Positions 33,945 to 47,900 of a DNA stretch of 64,000 bases are shown here, in pieces. The notes beneath the pieces are model-generated. The model was not told the DNA's origin. It searched no databases and was given only the letters and a program-made list of their open reading frames with translations. The stretch is from Lates calcarifer (taxonomy: Eukaryota; Chordata; Actinopteri; Centropomidae), in the NCBI RefSeq assembly GCF_001640805.2, contig NC_066851.1, forward strand, positions 4,204,196 through 4,268,195. The letters are read 5' to 3'. Both the position numbers and the translations under genes were made by a program. The number at the start of each line of letters is the position of its first letter. Position 1 is the first letter of the stretch.

Positions 33945-36900
33945 CTGGGTGGGAGACGGAGAGGCAGAGAGACAGAGAGAGAGAGAGAGAGGAGAGAGAG
34001 GAGAGAGAGGGGAGGAGAGGAGAGAGAGGGGGGGGGAGGAGGGGGGGGGGGGAGGGGGGGGGTGGGGGTGGGCATGTGGGGAGTACAGCAAATGAAACAT
34101 CAAAATGTGACAATAATTGTGTTTCAACTGCTTCAAAGCATCTAACAAACTCACTGGGTCAGTCCCAGCCCCAGTACGTATCAAAGTACAGATGAAAGGC
34201 AGAATGTGTTTACTTGTTAAAACTGGCAAATGTGCATGAGATATGTACTGTCTCTGTGTCAACACTCCTGGGTGAAAAACAAAAAATAACTCAAATACAA
34301 GCAACGACAACCAAAAAAAAAAAAAAAATCAAGGGGGAAAAAAAACAATCCACAAGATACTTAGGCACATATTTAGGTGGTGCATTCAGGTTTGTGTATT
34401 AAATGTGTTTGTGTCAAAACAGAGCGCAACTTTCCAAAAACTCTTCATTGAATGTGGTGAATGCAAGGCACGATTTTATAGCCAGAACATCTTCCTTTTA
34501 ACAACCTTTACAGAGCAGCGGACTGAGCTTGTGGTCAAATCCAGGAGCGAAACAGAGGAATTCAAAGAGGTTTACAGACTGAGCAGATGAATAAGAAGGA
34601 AGTGCACAATTACATAATCTATGAGTGAAACAGATGATCTTTTGCCTTCTATAGTCACTCAGACCTTTCAAATATGTATAGCAGTTATTAACCTTTGCCA
34701 TGCAAAGAAAAAACTGTTCAAACCATGGATGACGCCTACAGAGTTACTCTTACGGGGTCATGCCAGTTTATGTGTACCGAGGGTGGAACAAAATCTGTGA
34801 AAATCAACAAATGGTTTATGTGTGGTCCACACAATAAGGCCCTATTCTATCGAACTGTCTGTAATGCGAGACTGGCGATATGTCCAGGGTGTACCCCGCC
34901 TTTCACCCAGTGTCAGCTGGGATAGGCTCCAGACCACCATATTTCATCCCAACTTTTTATGTAGAAAATGTTTTAAATAGCTATAAATTTTAAAAAAAAT
35001 CAATACAGTTTAAATGGTACAACTTCCAAAATGAAAATAAAACAGGAATCCGGCAGATTCTACTTACTTTGCCCTCTTGGCCATCTCGTTGCCATCCCAG
35101 CGCGGGCTGTAGGGATACGACTTCTGCACCTGAGAGTAAAGCTGACCGCTGTTGGTGAAGTGGTACACAGACTGGAAGGTGAGGGTGGGCTGGTCCCTGG
35201 GGAAGTACAGTGGGAGATCCACTACGAAGAGCAGAGGAACAGATAGAGAGACAAATGTAGTGGGAGAAACAGAAAATGAGGATCATAATGTAACAGAGTC
35301 TTCAGATCTGCTGTAGGTAGATCAGAGACAGACTCCAGTATGAATGTGTGTGTGTGTGACTGTTTTGTACCGTGCACTAGGAAGCAAAAGTCTTTCCACA
35401 TGAGCAGCAGGGTGAGCTTTGTGAATCCCTCAGCATCGTACTCCACCACCCCCCTACAATACACACATATTCATTTCTGCAAAGTGTCACTGGGTCTTAT
35501 TTTACACCTAGAGTAAATTCTTGGAAAATGACAGGAGCAGTGACAAATGAATGGCTGCTGTGATCGCTTCAGTGAGGGGGTGGGGTCCTCGATAGTTGAC
35601 TCACATTCCAAAGTGGCTGAGGAAGGCAGCGATGTACTCTCTCCTCTTGTGATAGCCTTGGATGACATACTGCACCTAGAGAGACAAAGTGGGAGCGTTA
35701 GGACACAGTGGAATGAGATTAAAGGCATTGCAAAAACACAACAACACCTGAACACGAGCGGTGACTTATGATGAGATCTTATGGATCTCAGAGAAATGCA
35801 GGTAAAGGTGAGGTGTAGATCCACAACAAAGAAGTTGTTTAATGCCAGACTATTGTATATTCAAATCTACACTGTGGCACACCCAGAAATGAGTTTGCAG
35901 TGTATATGAATCACAATACACACGTGGGTTGACCAAGTTGACTGCAGTGGGATCTGAATACAGGCAAGTGTTTATCACACTGGCTACAGGTATATATATA
36001 TATTACAGACAGCATTTGAAAGTTGATTGAGAGATGTGATTGCATCATGTATTGCATTTAAACTATTGGAGTGGTCCTATGGTGAATAATCAAGCTGGTT
36101 CCAAATCAGTTCCATACCATTTCACTATTATGGAATAAAACTGAAAGTATGATGTCTAAATTATCAGACATTTGTCCTGAGACTGAGCTGCCTCCTTGAT
36201 TCTGCAAAAAAAAAATAAATAAATAAATAAAAAAATACACAAAAATAGAAAACAAGGTATCATATCTTTATTCTTAAGTTAATTATTGAAATTAACTATT
36301 AAAGATCTAAAGATCCCTGTGTACTTACATATTGGCTCTTATTTTGGAAAGCACACTCAAAGCTGCAACCTAAATTTTAAAAAGATTTTAAAGACATCAT
36401 TTGATCTGTGACAGAAAACATGGGAACAGAAGGGATCCTGATTAATGAATCAGAATATTGTGTTGTATTTTCAGTCTCATCAGCTGCATTCCTGTTTTAT
36501 TCCCCCCCTCAGCACCTGTCCACATGGTTTTGGGTTTTTTTTCTTCGCTGCCCTGAATTTGCCCTCATAGGAAGAGCTTACTGTGAGCTGAGAGGAAAGT
36601 CCTGGCAGTGCTGTACATGCTAGCAGAGAGGCTCTCTGAGGCGAACCTACCCAGAATGTAAACAAAGCCACGGCCGGGAGAGAGATTAAGAGAGGTGAAC
36701 TTTTTAATGGTTGCTTTCACTTTAAAAACAGATGGCTCAGAGTACAAAAGTAGTATTACATGCAATCTTTGTACAGGCAAATTTAAATGCCACAGAAGTA
36801 CAAAGTCTTTAGCTTACTACTTGACAGCCAAATAAGCTGGTGTTAAAAGCTCTACCATAGAGTCTGTCAAATGTAATGAGAAAAGCTTGTCTGCTCATGG

Positions 36901-38868
36901 TACTGTGTTAATTTGAACACAGTTTCCCCCATTTCAGTCTACATTTTTACATGGAGCCTCTCCATTTATTTTTTTCTTATTTAAATCTTGCCAAAATTGT
37001 CTTGAGCTACATGCATGTTTAGCAGCCTTGTAGGAGAAAACACTGTGGTGCTTGTTTCATGACAGATTGTCTCTACATGTCTCTACAGACTGTAACACCC
37101 CAAAGCAACTGCTACTTATCACTGACAGTATCATAAATATTCTCCACACAGAAAATCCCCAGCTAGCATTCTTGCTGCGAGGTGACAGGTTTTCAAAAAC
37201 ACGCACAAACACATACAAAGATACAAAATATAGATACACAGGTTATTCCAAAGTCCAAAGAGGAGAAGCTCAGGGCTCGCTTGACTGCTGAGCATCCTGG
37301 GCAGGTGAGAAGGCCTGCAGTCAGTCAGCCAGCCATGAAGGTGACTGGCTCTATTCACCTACAAACACGTCTGCCAAGCTTTGATTACTGGACAACACAG
37401 AAAAAATCTGCAATACCTTCAGTCTTAAAATTAGACATTCACACTATGTCAAAGGGACATGACCAATATGCAGTGATGTGAGATCCATTTCACTTCAGTT
37501 CCTTGGTTATATGAAAAGTTGGGTTCTGATAGTGAGTTACATTTTGGATCTGGTTCCAAGCAGGCAAAGAATCTGGATTCACTAAACTGTCAAATTTTTC
37601 TGCCACACTTTTCTTATTTGTAAAGAGCAAAATATTAAGGTAGCAAGCTTATTTTTAGCTGGCACTGAACCTCACTTTCTCCAGATACAATTACAGACAT
37701 CATCAGTGGCAGATTACACTGTATCCACTGTAGCTAATTACAATTAAGCCAGTAACAGCTATGATGAATCTTCTGGCTGTCTGTTGGTTAAAGTGCTCTC
37801 TGCAAACTGGTGTAGGCGTCTTGGTGTCAAAGTGGTGTCTTGTTCAGGGGAAAAGAAAAATCATTCTGTATGGACACTGTATGTATGGGAGTGGACTAGC
37901 ATCAATATTTCAGGCTTAGCAACTTAATATTTATTTTTTTATTTAGATATTTTAGACTAAAAATGTTTTCAGTTCTTCATAGCTGACAAAGGTAATACCA
38001 AATTAGTAAAGTGAATTACAATGTTTCCCATGATAGAGATGGTTTTATGGTATGGCATGATATTACAGCAGAGGCATGTTCTCATAAGAAATTGTAGGAG
38101 TTTTCTCTTTTAGGTAAAAGAGCACATGAGCTATTTCTCATATTAAAGGCTGTATATGTAATGAATGAAGCAGTTAAAAAGATATTTAGTAACTAAAGTG
38201 ATCAAGAGAAGAGATGAGTCAGGTCTGTCTAATTTAGAAAATTAGAGCGGGGCTTGATCAGTCACAATCATATTGATGTTGATGTGTGTTGGTGAGGCCT
38301 AAATTAGTTTGAAGATGAATAATCTGACTTATTCTACTACATAGATGGTGGTGACAGTTTTTTTAAAAAGTATATTAAGCAGCTACATTATTCTAATGTC
38401 AGGTAGGTAGGTTTGTAGTATTTTCCACCTTCTATAGCCAGTCTTCCAGAGGGTGGGTCTGCGTAGAGGAAAACACACCTCTAAAACTTGAAACATTTTT
38501 CAAAATATCATCAAGCAGCTGTAATTTAGATGGACTTTTAGAAAGTAGAGCAGGTTCAGAGTCTACAAGAAAGGATAAACTGTGCGTCTGCTCTCGCAAT
38601 GAAAGAATAATACTGGTAATCTTATACTATATTGACAGTGAATCTATAATGCAACAAAAGACTGCATTGCAATATAGCTACTGCTGTCAATGAGCTCTAA
38701 GCAGTCAAACCCATCTAGTAATAAAATTGCAGTTCATCTGAGGGCTGGATATATCATGGATGAAGCTGGAGACTGTATTGGGTTACCCACTGCTCCTGCA
38801 TGGTAGTGATTACTCAACCATGTATGAATGACAGTGTTTTGTGAAAGAAGAAAAGTGGTAATCTCTGA

Positions 38869-38912
<44 letters not shown>

Positions 38913-41900
38913 ATGGGTCTCATCTCTGCAAGAGCTCTTAAACACAGACACACATTGTGACTCAGCCTCCTGTTCAATTATGTTTACATGGGACAGTGGA
39001 GGCGGCAATTTAGCTTTCTCAAAAGCTGCAAGGCCACATACTCAATAAGCTGTTTATTTAGTTTACACTGCCAGTGTGTGTGTTCCTGTTTCAAGGGAAC
39101 TGTGGATCACTGAACTTTCACACCCATACTGGGAAAGGATTTCCCACCCCCAGCGTCACTGTGACTTGCCAAGTCCTTCTATTGGCTGCCTGGAGGTTTG
39201 ACTGATGCAAGACAGGTGATCTTGCTCTGCAGGTATTCAAACCTGCCCACACCCATGACTCCCTTGCCCACGCACTGTGTTTGTGCATGTGTCTGTGGAG
39301 ACTGTGATGCAATAACGCCGGAAGTGCTTCCTGCTGTGTGATTAAGAAATTTCTTCCCTCTCTCTGTCACATACGCATTTACACCACCCCCACCTTCCAT
39401 AATATAAAGAGTGACTGATTTGATATCTGTCTACAGATTCATGCAGTGAGCACAGTACACACGCTGTGTATCAAACCCAATACTACAGACAAATCATACT
39501 GGGAACGTGGAACACAGAACACAGTGACAACATTTCATTTACATTTCTGAATTAAATTTGCAGTTGAATTAAAATGCAGTCGTCATTATGACATGTGACC
39601 ACATGTTAGTGACTGGAGTAAGCAAACACAGAATACCTCTAACTGACCTCAGCCACAGTGGAAATGTCACATGAATTGCATTTTGTACAGCATCTTCATA
39701 TTGTGAGAAAGTACCATTCACAGGTGAGAGATGCCATGATTCATTCTTAAGTTTGCTGACGACTCAGCGTCTGGGAAATATGCACACACACATATACACA
39801 CACACTTTGTCTGAGCTCCACAGCCTGGGTGTGAAAATGGGGCTGGCATTATTTGCTACCTTATGACAATAATTCAACAAATTTGCACTCCACGATTTTC
39901 AGATGAAATATGCCTTTTAATAAAAAAAACAAAACAAAAAAAAAAAAAAAAAAAAAAACAACAACAAAACAACAACAAACAAAACAAAAAAAAAAAACAA
40001 GTGAAATTGCAGTCAGGAAGTACCCGAGGCCAGCTAGTGAGAGACAAATGGCACACTGCAGGCAGACATCACATCATTTTTAGAAGCACATGGTTGGTCT
40101 GTCACGGCTAGCTGCTCAGAATGCAAACATGAGTGCTTAATGGATATGAATTAAAGTCAATTGTCAAATTGTATGGAGCAGAGGCTTATAGATTATGCAT
40201 TCTGCTTTTAGTACAGAGTTGTTGGAGCACAGTAGTTTACTGTTCAGTATTTCAACATTAATTATTTCAACAATCTAGTGGACATATTTTTTGGAAAAAG
40301 CAGTCGCAGGCAGAATAACTTGTCGTCTGCTCTGTTTTCTGTGAAAGAACTACAGTGGCCCTGAAAGTAAAAACACTACAACATTTCAGTATTTTCTGAA
40401 ATGTTCCAAGTGTTTTGACCTTCAGGGCCACCGTAAAGACCTGATCAAGGATAAACTGAGTTGTGAGTGTATAGCAACCAATAACAAGGCAATCACTACC
40501 ATTGTTTTTTATTTATAGTACTTCTCCTCCTACTGTCTACTTAGCATAGTATGTGTGAAAATGAAATGACAATGTCAGCCATGAGAAGACATGCTGTATA
40601 TACCAGCCACAAATTTCAACACTGTGATTGCATCAGTCATCATTTTGATAACATATCTGGTCAGAGACTCTCTCAGCTCTGTGTAAAAACAGCTCTCACA
40701 GGAGAACAGCAATGAGACACACAGTAGAGAGCAACCAGACAAATTCTAAAAGTATTTGAAGCAGACACTTCACACACTCTCTGCTTCTCTCTCATAACAG
40801 CAACTGAGGTTGATTTTTATTGAAACTGATTGGAAGCAAATAATTCCTTGTCTTGAGCTGATCACATACGTACGTATCACACTCAGAGGAGAAGACTGAC
40901 AACCCTGTGGGGCCTATTGCCTTCTGAAGCTGATTTCCATGAGTAATTGTTTGGATAATGTAGATGCCAGGTGCTGCCATCACCCAGCACAATCATAGTC
41001 ATAGTCACAGTCACAGCTGAGGTATGTGGCAATATAGTTGTGTCAAAACAATCATAGCATCTGGAATAAGTGGGAGGAAGTAATTGATGGTGTTAAAAGA
41101 AAAAAATGACCGCACACCCTTTGTTAGGTATGTTAGAATTATGTCCTTTTTTCTTTACCATTTTTTGATATATAAACAATATCAGATATGAATCTGGTTT
41201 GTGTCTTTACTTTTTCAGCTTCTGACTTCCTGCTCTGATGACTCAAATCACAACCTCTATGTACTCTAGCAAAGCTCACATTACTTTTATATGACAGAAA
41301 AAATGCTTTAGTGCTCCTTCTGCCACACAATTAAGCCATGCTATTGAAGAATTTCAAAGGACACGGACTAATTGTTATTTAATGTTTTTTAAGTGTCTGC
41401 TTTTTTTTATTCCATTTTTGCTTGATCACTGGACGGCCACAACAAATGACAAGTAACATTTTGAGGTCCAAAGAAGAGTTACAAAAATGTGTTTTTGATC
41501 ATGTTAACACCAAACTAACTGCTACAGTTTTTTTGTCTAATTATTATTATTATTATTATTATTATTATCAATAATAATATGGATAAATGTACACTTTCCT
41601 ATATCCCAGCACTGAAGTTGTTTAGGTAACATTAGCCAGTGCACTCTAAGTTGCTGAAATGTCGTTATGCCTGTCAAAAATCTAGTTTGACCAAATGGGA
41701 ACGATCAAATATCATTTGAATTTATGTGAATGCAACCCACATAGCAAAAAAATGCTGTAGAGTTGATGTTTAGTTCATTAGCAGGTCCTCACTTTATTAA
41801 CATGTGTCCAGGCCTCTGAACCAGCTCCTATATCTATGATTTGTTGAGCGATTTGAAGTGAAACAAAATATATATCAGGCTTTTAACTGGAAATGTTTTA

Positions 41901-44900
41901 TCATGCCAATGTTACTGTAAGGTCAAGTCAAGTCAAGTCATTTTTATTTATATAGTGCCAAAGCATAACAGGAGTTATCTCAGTGCACTTTTCATACAGA
42001 GCAGGTCTAGAGACCCAACATTACCTCAAGAGCAAACACTAGCAGTGTCAAATAAAATATGCTTCCACATATTGCTATAGTTTGGTGTCATGATTATTCA
42101 TTTACAGCATGTTAGTTTTCTCCATAGAACTGATGCACAGTAAATTTTGAATCCGGACAGACCATTTGAGATGGAATATTTCATTTTTTGAGTGGTATGT
42201 CAAATTATCAATAAAAAGCGACAGCAGCAAACGGCTGACTATTCTACTCGGCTGTGTTGACTGTAGTGCTCTGTACACTTGGAGTATGATCAACCCATAA
42301 AAGCAGAATAATCCATCAAACTAAATTTTTACTCTTTCATTTTAAAATCTAAGACACTAAACAATTTCAGACCAGCAGCTGGCCATGCTTAAAGCTGATT
42401 ACACTTTGCATGCTAAAAGGAGGCAGTGGCCCTGCTTGAAATCAACGTGGGAGTGATGAGTGATGTGGGTTGTAGATGTCTTGCACTGTACACTTAGAAA
42501 TTTACCTGCTCTCTAAAATAGTGATGGTGACATTATGCACAAGACTCCTCTTTCTCTGTGCCATGGTGCCTCTATGTGCTATCAACTCTGCTTTTCAACA
42601 TGCCTTACAAATACAGGCTATGGTCTCCATGACTCTTTCAGGGAGGCAGAGGGAGCAGCTTGGACACTGCTGGACTTTAGCAATCAGAGACATGGAGGTC
42701 AGTCAGGGACACAAGTATTCCAGACACCCTGAGTATGCTGGTCAGAGTCCAGGTGAATATAGAGAGATGGAGGGTATCTATGTGCATTGTGTTTATGTGT
42801 GTGTATGGGGACTGTGGGGGATGGGCATTTCTCCTGAGGGAAATGGCATTACATTGTGTCTACACTGCATATCTACCTGTCAACCTGCAGAGGCCAGGGA
42901 GCGCTCAGACAGCCTATGGAGGTTGGCCAGTACGCCCACGAAGGCAGATGCCAGACACACATGCTTGAATGCCGCATTACCGCACACAGCTTAAGAAAAG
43001 ACATCCCTCACTGGACACATGCTTTGCTGCACCAAGGCTTACAAATATGTAACAAATGATTCACATACCTGTCACACTCACATAAAGAGTAGAGAATACT
43101 GCTCTTATTAAAATGCCAAGACATTAAGGGTTACTAATAATGTCAAATAATGCAGATCCCAACACTGATGTGGTGAAGACATTATACACAACATACAACC
43201 CACACTGTGTGTAGGTAAAATGAGTTATAGCAAATACTTTTACCTTGTTGGTGAGTAACTGGCACACTTGAGGGACATAGTCAATTAGGCATCCTCCACT
43301 GGGGAATGCTGGGATATGAAGCGCAGAGGAGCCTCCCAGAGCGCTGATTGAATAAAAAAAAAAAAAAAAAAAAGAGTTAGCCTTTGAGTGCTCATCATTT
43401 CTGTCCAACATATGTCATATAACACAATATTATATTTACTGGCTATATTACTATATTATATTTTATGACTATTTAATGTCTTCAGAGAGTATTCAGACCC
43501 AGTCACTTTTTGCTCACTTCATTGCATACATTTAATTGTAAATGGATACTTTTTTCAAAAAAATCTACACTCAATAACATATTATGATAAAGTGAAACTT
43601 CAAATATTTTCAAATTTCTAAAAAATCAAACTTTTAAATCTCTAATTTACAAAAGAACCTTAATTCAGTAATATGTAGAAGCCGCTTTGGCTAGCAATTA
43701 CAACTTCAAGACTTCTCTACAAGTTACACTGGGCTGGGCTACTAATAACTTGTACTGTAGCCACTCCGATGTTGTCTTGGCTGTATGCTGAAAGGTGAAC
43801 CATCTCTTCAGTTTTTCTTCATGGATCTCTTGCTCATATTCCCCAGATTCTGACCAGTCTCCTTGTCCCTGCCTCTCAGAAGCACCCCCCATAGCATGAT
43901 GCTACCACCACCATGCTTCACCATAGGGATGGTATTAGCCAGGTGATGAGCAGTGCCTGGTGTTCGCCAGTGCTTGGAGTTATTTTTGCCTCATCAGATC
44001 AGAAAAATCTTTTCCCTCATGCTCTCAGAGTTCTTTAAATGCTATTTGGCAAACTCCAAATGGTCTTAAGAGAGAGTTCTGTCTAATCACTCAACCATGA
44101 AGGCCTGATTGATGGAGTGATACTGAAATGGTTATCCTTCTGGCAGAGGACCTCTGAGGATCCATTAGAGTGACTGTTGGGTTCTTAGTCACCTCCCTGA
44201 CCAATGCCCTCTCTGCCCAGTTACTCAGTGTGGCTAGGCAACCAACTCTAAGTGTCCTGGTGGTCTCAAACTTATTCCATTTCACAATTATTGTGTCCCC
44301 TGTGTTCATGGGAAGATTCAAAGCTTTAGAAATGGTTTTTATACACTTGGCCTGATCTAAAAATTTTACTCCAAGGTCTAAAAAGAATCCCTTGGATTTC
44401 ATGGCTTGGTTTTGTGGGACCTCTCTGCACCTTTCTAAACAGTGAAAATCGGTTCAATTTGCCACAGGTGGAATCCAACTAAGTTCTAGTCTCACTTTTC
44501 AAGGATAATTAAAGTGAAGAGGATGACCACAATTTGGAGTGTGACAGAAAAGTGTCTGAATACTTTTGTAACAAAGACATTTATTTTTTTTATTTTTAGC
44601 AAATTTGCAAAAAAATCTGTTTTCACCTCATCATCAAGGGTTAGACCAGTCTACACTCAAAAGGCAATATTATACATTTACAATTAAATCTACAACATAA
44701 TAAAGTGTAAAAAGACAAGAGGTCTGAATATTTCTGAAGCCACTGAATTTAAAGCATTTCAAATGTTCTTCAAATTAAGCCAGACTGTTGTGTTTGTCAT
44801 TGTAGCCAAGATCTGTACATGGTTCTGGGACCAATTCAGAGCTGCATGTGACTGCCTGACTCTATGGAAATTCACCTTAACTAAGCACATTAATTTGCTG

Positions 44901-47900
44901 CTATGTTGTACTGAAGTTGTGGAATTCAGATATAAAGACGTGACTCATGCCTGTAGCATCGTCCTCATACTCTTTCATTTGTTCATTTATTCTTTTGACG
45001 TCCTCCTGATTCAATCTTGCAGCACAGCTCCATTAGTGATTAGTGCATGCTTGTTTAATCATGAAATCTGCTGCTGCAGCTCCCCAATGACTAACCAACC
45101 AAAGTAGTCACTCCCTCATTTTTTTCTGATCTGGGGCAAAAACAGATGGAATACCCCGAGGATAGGTTAAAGGTCTTAAGGCACCGCTTATTGGCTTTTA
45201 ATGCTCATTTTAAGACACATAGAAGAAGATTTCTTCCGCTGCTTTCTATTTTTATTTCATTCTTCATTAGAGCAGGACAGTCTCAGGACATTTACAAAAG
45301 CTCTTATGTCATTTTAAAAGCAATGCTCAAGTGGATGACGGCCGTTTACCAGGTTAAGCATGCATGATTCATGTTAATAGCATACATCCTGAAAGATTGT
45401 TGAATGTCAAAGATCACATATGTTGAGATGCAGCCCCTGGGGCTTGTTCTTTGATCAGAGAGTCTATAATGTGAAAAATGATAATTATGTATCAAAAGGT
45501 GAAACATAACAGTGAGTCACAATCCCACCAATTCCATCACATCATCCATCCACAGCCATGAAGACATCTCTTTTTTCTCTTGGTGTGTGAAAATATTTTC
45601 CACATTTTGTTATTTTGACAGCAGCAGCTAACGCGGAAGTCGAGAGAATTTCACAATGCTGAAAATTCCAGAGAAAAGTTGTGGGAGTAGTGAGGAGGAA
45701 GGTGGAGCACTTCATGATGTGCTCCACCTTACTGTCATGACCAAAACCCACACATGTTTACAGGAAAAACGATGTCTTAACAGTGGTCAGGAAAAGGTCA
45801 GCAGTGGCTGAACTCATAGTCTTGATTGTACATACACTTGGTCAGAGATGTGTATTCAGAATAACTGACTGAGGGCTGCTCTGTGTAGAAAACAGCTGGT
45901 TTCTGGTCAGCTGCTCATCTCTCACATGCAGGAGTTTTTACTGATAGTCTGAATTTATTAAAATTAGCTAAAGATAAGAATCACACACATTCACAAACAT
46001 TCACATATATTCACAGCGTTTACTCCAGATCACTGGTCTGAGTTTAGTCTTTTGGAACTGATGCTCAAGTGAATATTAATAAGGTCATATTCATAGAGAA
46101 GCCATGCAAACTGTCATGAAGTCATTTTCATTGTCAAAATCCTTTCCTCAAAAACTCCAAAGCCACCATTTACAGTAGGCTTTGTGCACATAATTAGCAT
46201 TATCCTGTGCATTTTGCAGTGCACCAACAAATGGTCGATTGAAAATAGCTTACAGCAACGAGGAGAGAAGCCTTTGAAAATGAAAATCTAAATGATGCCC
46301 ATCTATCCTCCCACAGAACTAAGAATAGCTCCATATCATTCAGATGGAAATGCGGACAGAGGCACAAAATAGATGGTGGTGTCGTGTTCGTCACTCATTT
46401 ATGTCAATGGCAGGCATGTGAACAAACTGTGGTGCACTTTGTATTTCAGTGGTTTTGCCTCTGGAACACTCATTTGAAGGAAGAATGATTAGAAACCAGC
46501 ATTAAAAAAAGGTCCAAAACTTATTTGAAATCTTAGAATGGTTACCAACTGCTCTAGCCTTAAGGTCCATACTCAGACTTACATGACACCCATTTTACCT
46601 GTCAAAGGATTCAAACCCAGGAACTTCTTTCTGTAAAAAGACAGTGCTAGCCAGTGAGCTAGCCTTACTTTTATACGTGAATAAAATGAAAACTAAATGT
46701 TAAAAAGAAAAGTGGGCTACAACTGCAGTTTACGGCTCAGTAAAATGAGCTTAAGCAATTGCAAGCATGCAATTAGGGCTAACAAGCAACATTTCAAAGA
46801 CATTAAAGCATTGCTATTACAGGTACAATCATTACCGGCTTATTTAGGCTACTAAAACTCATTTTACGGCACAACATGTAATAAGCCCAATAAAAAGAAC
46901 AGTGCAATAAAACAGCTGCAGAGCAGAAAATGCAGGAAAAAGGGTGATTTCAAACTGCATATCCACTCATACCAGTACTTCTCTGCATTGAACATGTTCT
47001 CTCTTTATTGTGTTACAGTTTATGCTAAACGTAACGTAAGTTGAATATATTCAGTATCATAATTATTCGGCTTGTTGCGGAGTGCTTCCTCAAATCTCTG
47101 GAAAACCTGCTTCAAATAATCCTCCAAGAGGAGGGTCATGTGATTGACAGAGCAGTCATGGATAGTCTACTTGTACAGTAGCCATGAACCATAACTAAAT
47201 TTCTATATCCAGGATATAGAGATTTAGTTACATGTTTTAGTGCCTTTGCTCACTAGGAAGCAGGAAATGGTAATTCAAAATAAAATTGTAAATTTGCTAC
47301 ATGTTCTAGTTTTTTCTTTTTTGTCATAAAGTTGACTCACCCAGTAAGAATGGAGCCCACCAGTTGGAAACTACTGTTCTAAAACAGGATTGAAACTAAT
47401 GTTTTCTTCCTCCACCTTAAACAGACCTGACGACCTCAACTAAAAAATGCTGACTGGAGAAAATATTTCTTGAACATGAGCCATGTTTCATCGCAGCAGG
47501 CTGTGTAAGTTACACTTATGTGCCAAAACCGGGAGTCAGACATTTGAGGTGAAACACCTTATCTCAAGGTCAAGTTGGAAGGGAGAATTAAATAAGGCAG
47601 CATGTTATCTTTCACCCCATAACTGAGCAGGTTATGAGAATACACAAAGATGACACAGGATTTAAAAAAGCAATGTCCATTCATGTGTGTAAATATCAAA
47701 GGGGGTAGTCCAGTGATCTAGTTTACAATTTCAAACAATGGGTCTGAAGTCAAAGCAGCAGAGCTCCAGACATTCAGATTTTTCAGTGTTTAATATGGGC
47801 CAATCTCCAGAAACACTGGATCCTACAGTTTCTATAATACAACCAATAACAACTTTTATTAGAACATCCCTGCCTGATAAGTGACTTAATCATTCAAACT

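Larger units (their letters stand above)
35676..43243 (-). other. babam2: babam2 intron (7.6 kb)
   Basis: No exon is seen. Contents: an AAAT-type run near 36207-36235, a hAT transposase fragment (36707-36835), a TG microsatellite (38872-38910), A-rich runs (39925-40000), a foldback MITE (40353-40433), an ATT run (41543-41568) and a short repeat copy at 41927-42050. An open frame of 172 codons at 42476-42994 on the plus strand has no homology that I recognise and is treated as chance. Confidence 0.75.

Noticed and set aside
33744..34310. 188-codon minus-strand open frame
   Set aside because: Its middle is the translation of the C/CT tract before the last babam2 exon; the true coding part uses a different frame.
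42476..42994. 172-codon open frame on the plus strand
   Set aside because: No homology, no splice partners, contains text translated from CA-type low complexity ([11 protein letters not shown]), and three overlapping open frames in the same stretch suggest chance.
46595..46675. A genuine tRNA gene
   Set aside because: Box A- and B-like words are present but no acceptor stem or anticodon arm can be paired; a tRNA-derived repeat is the better reading.
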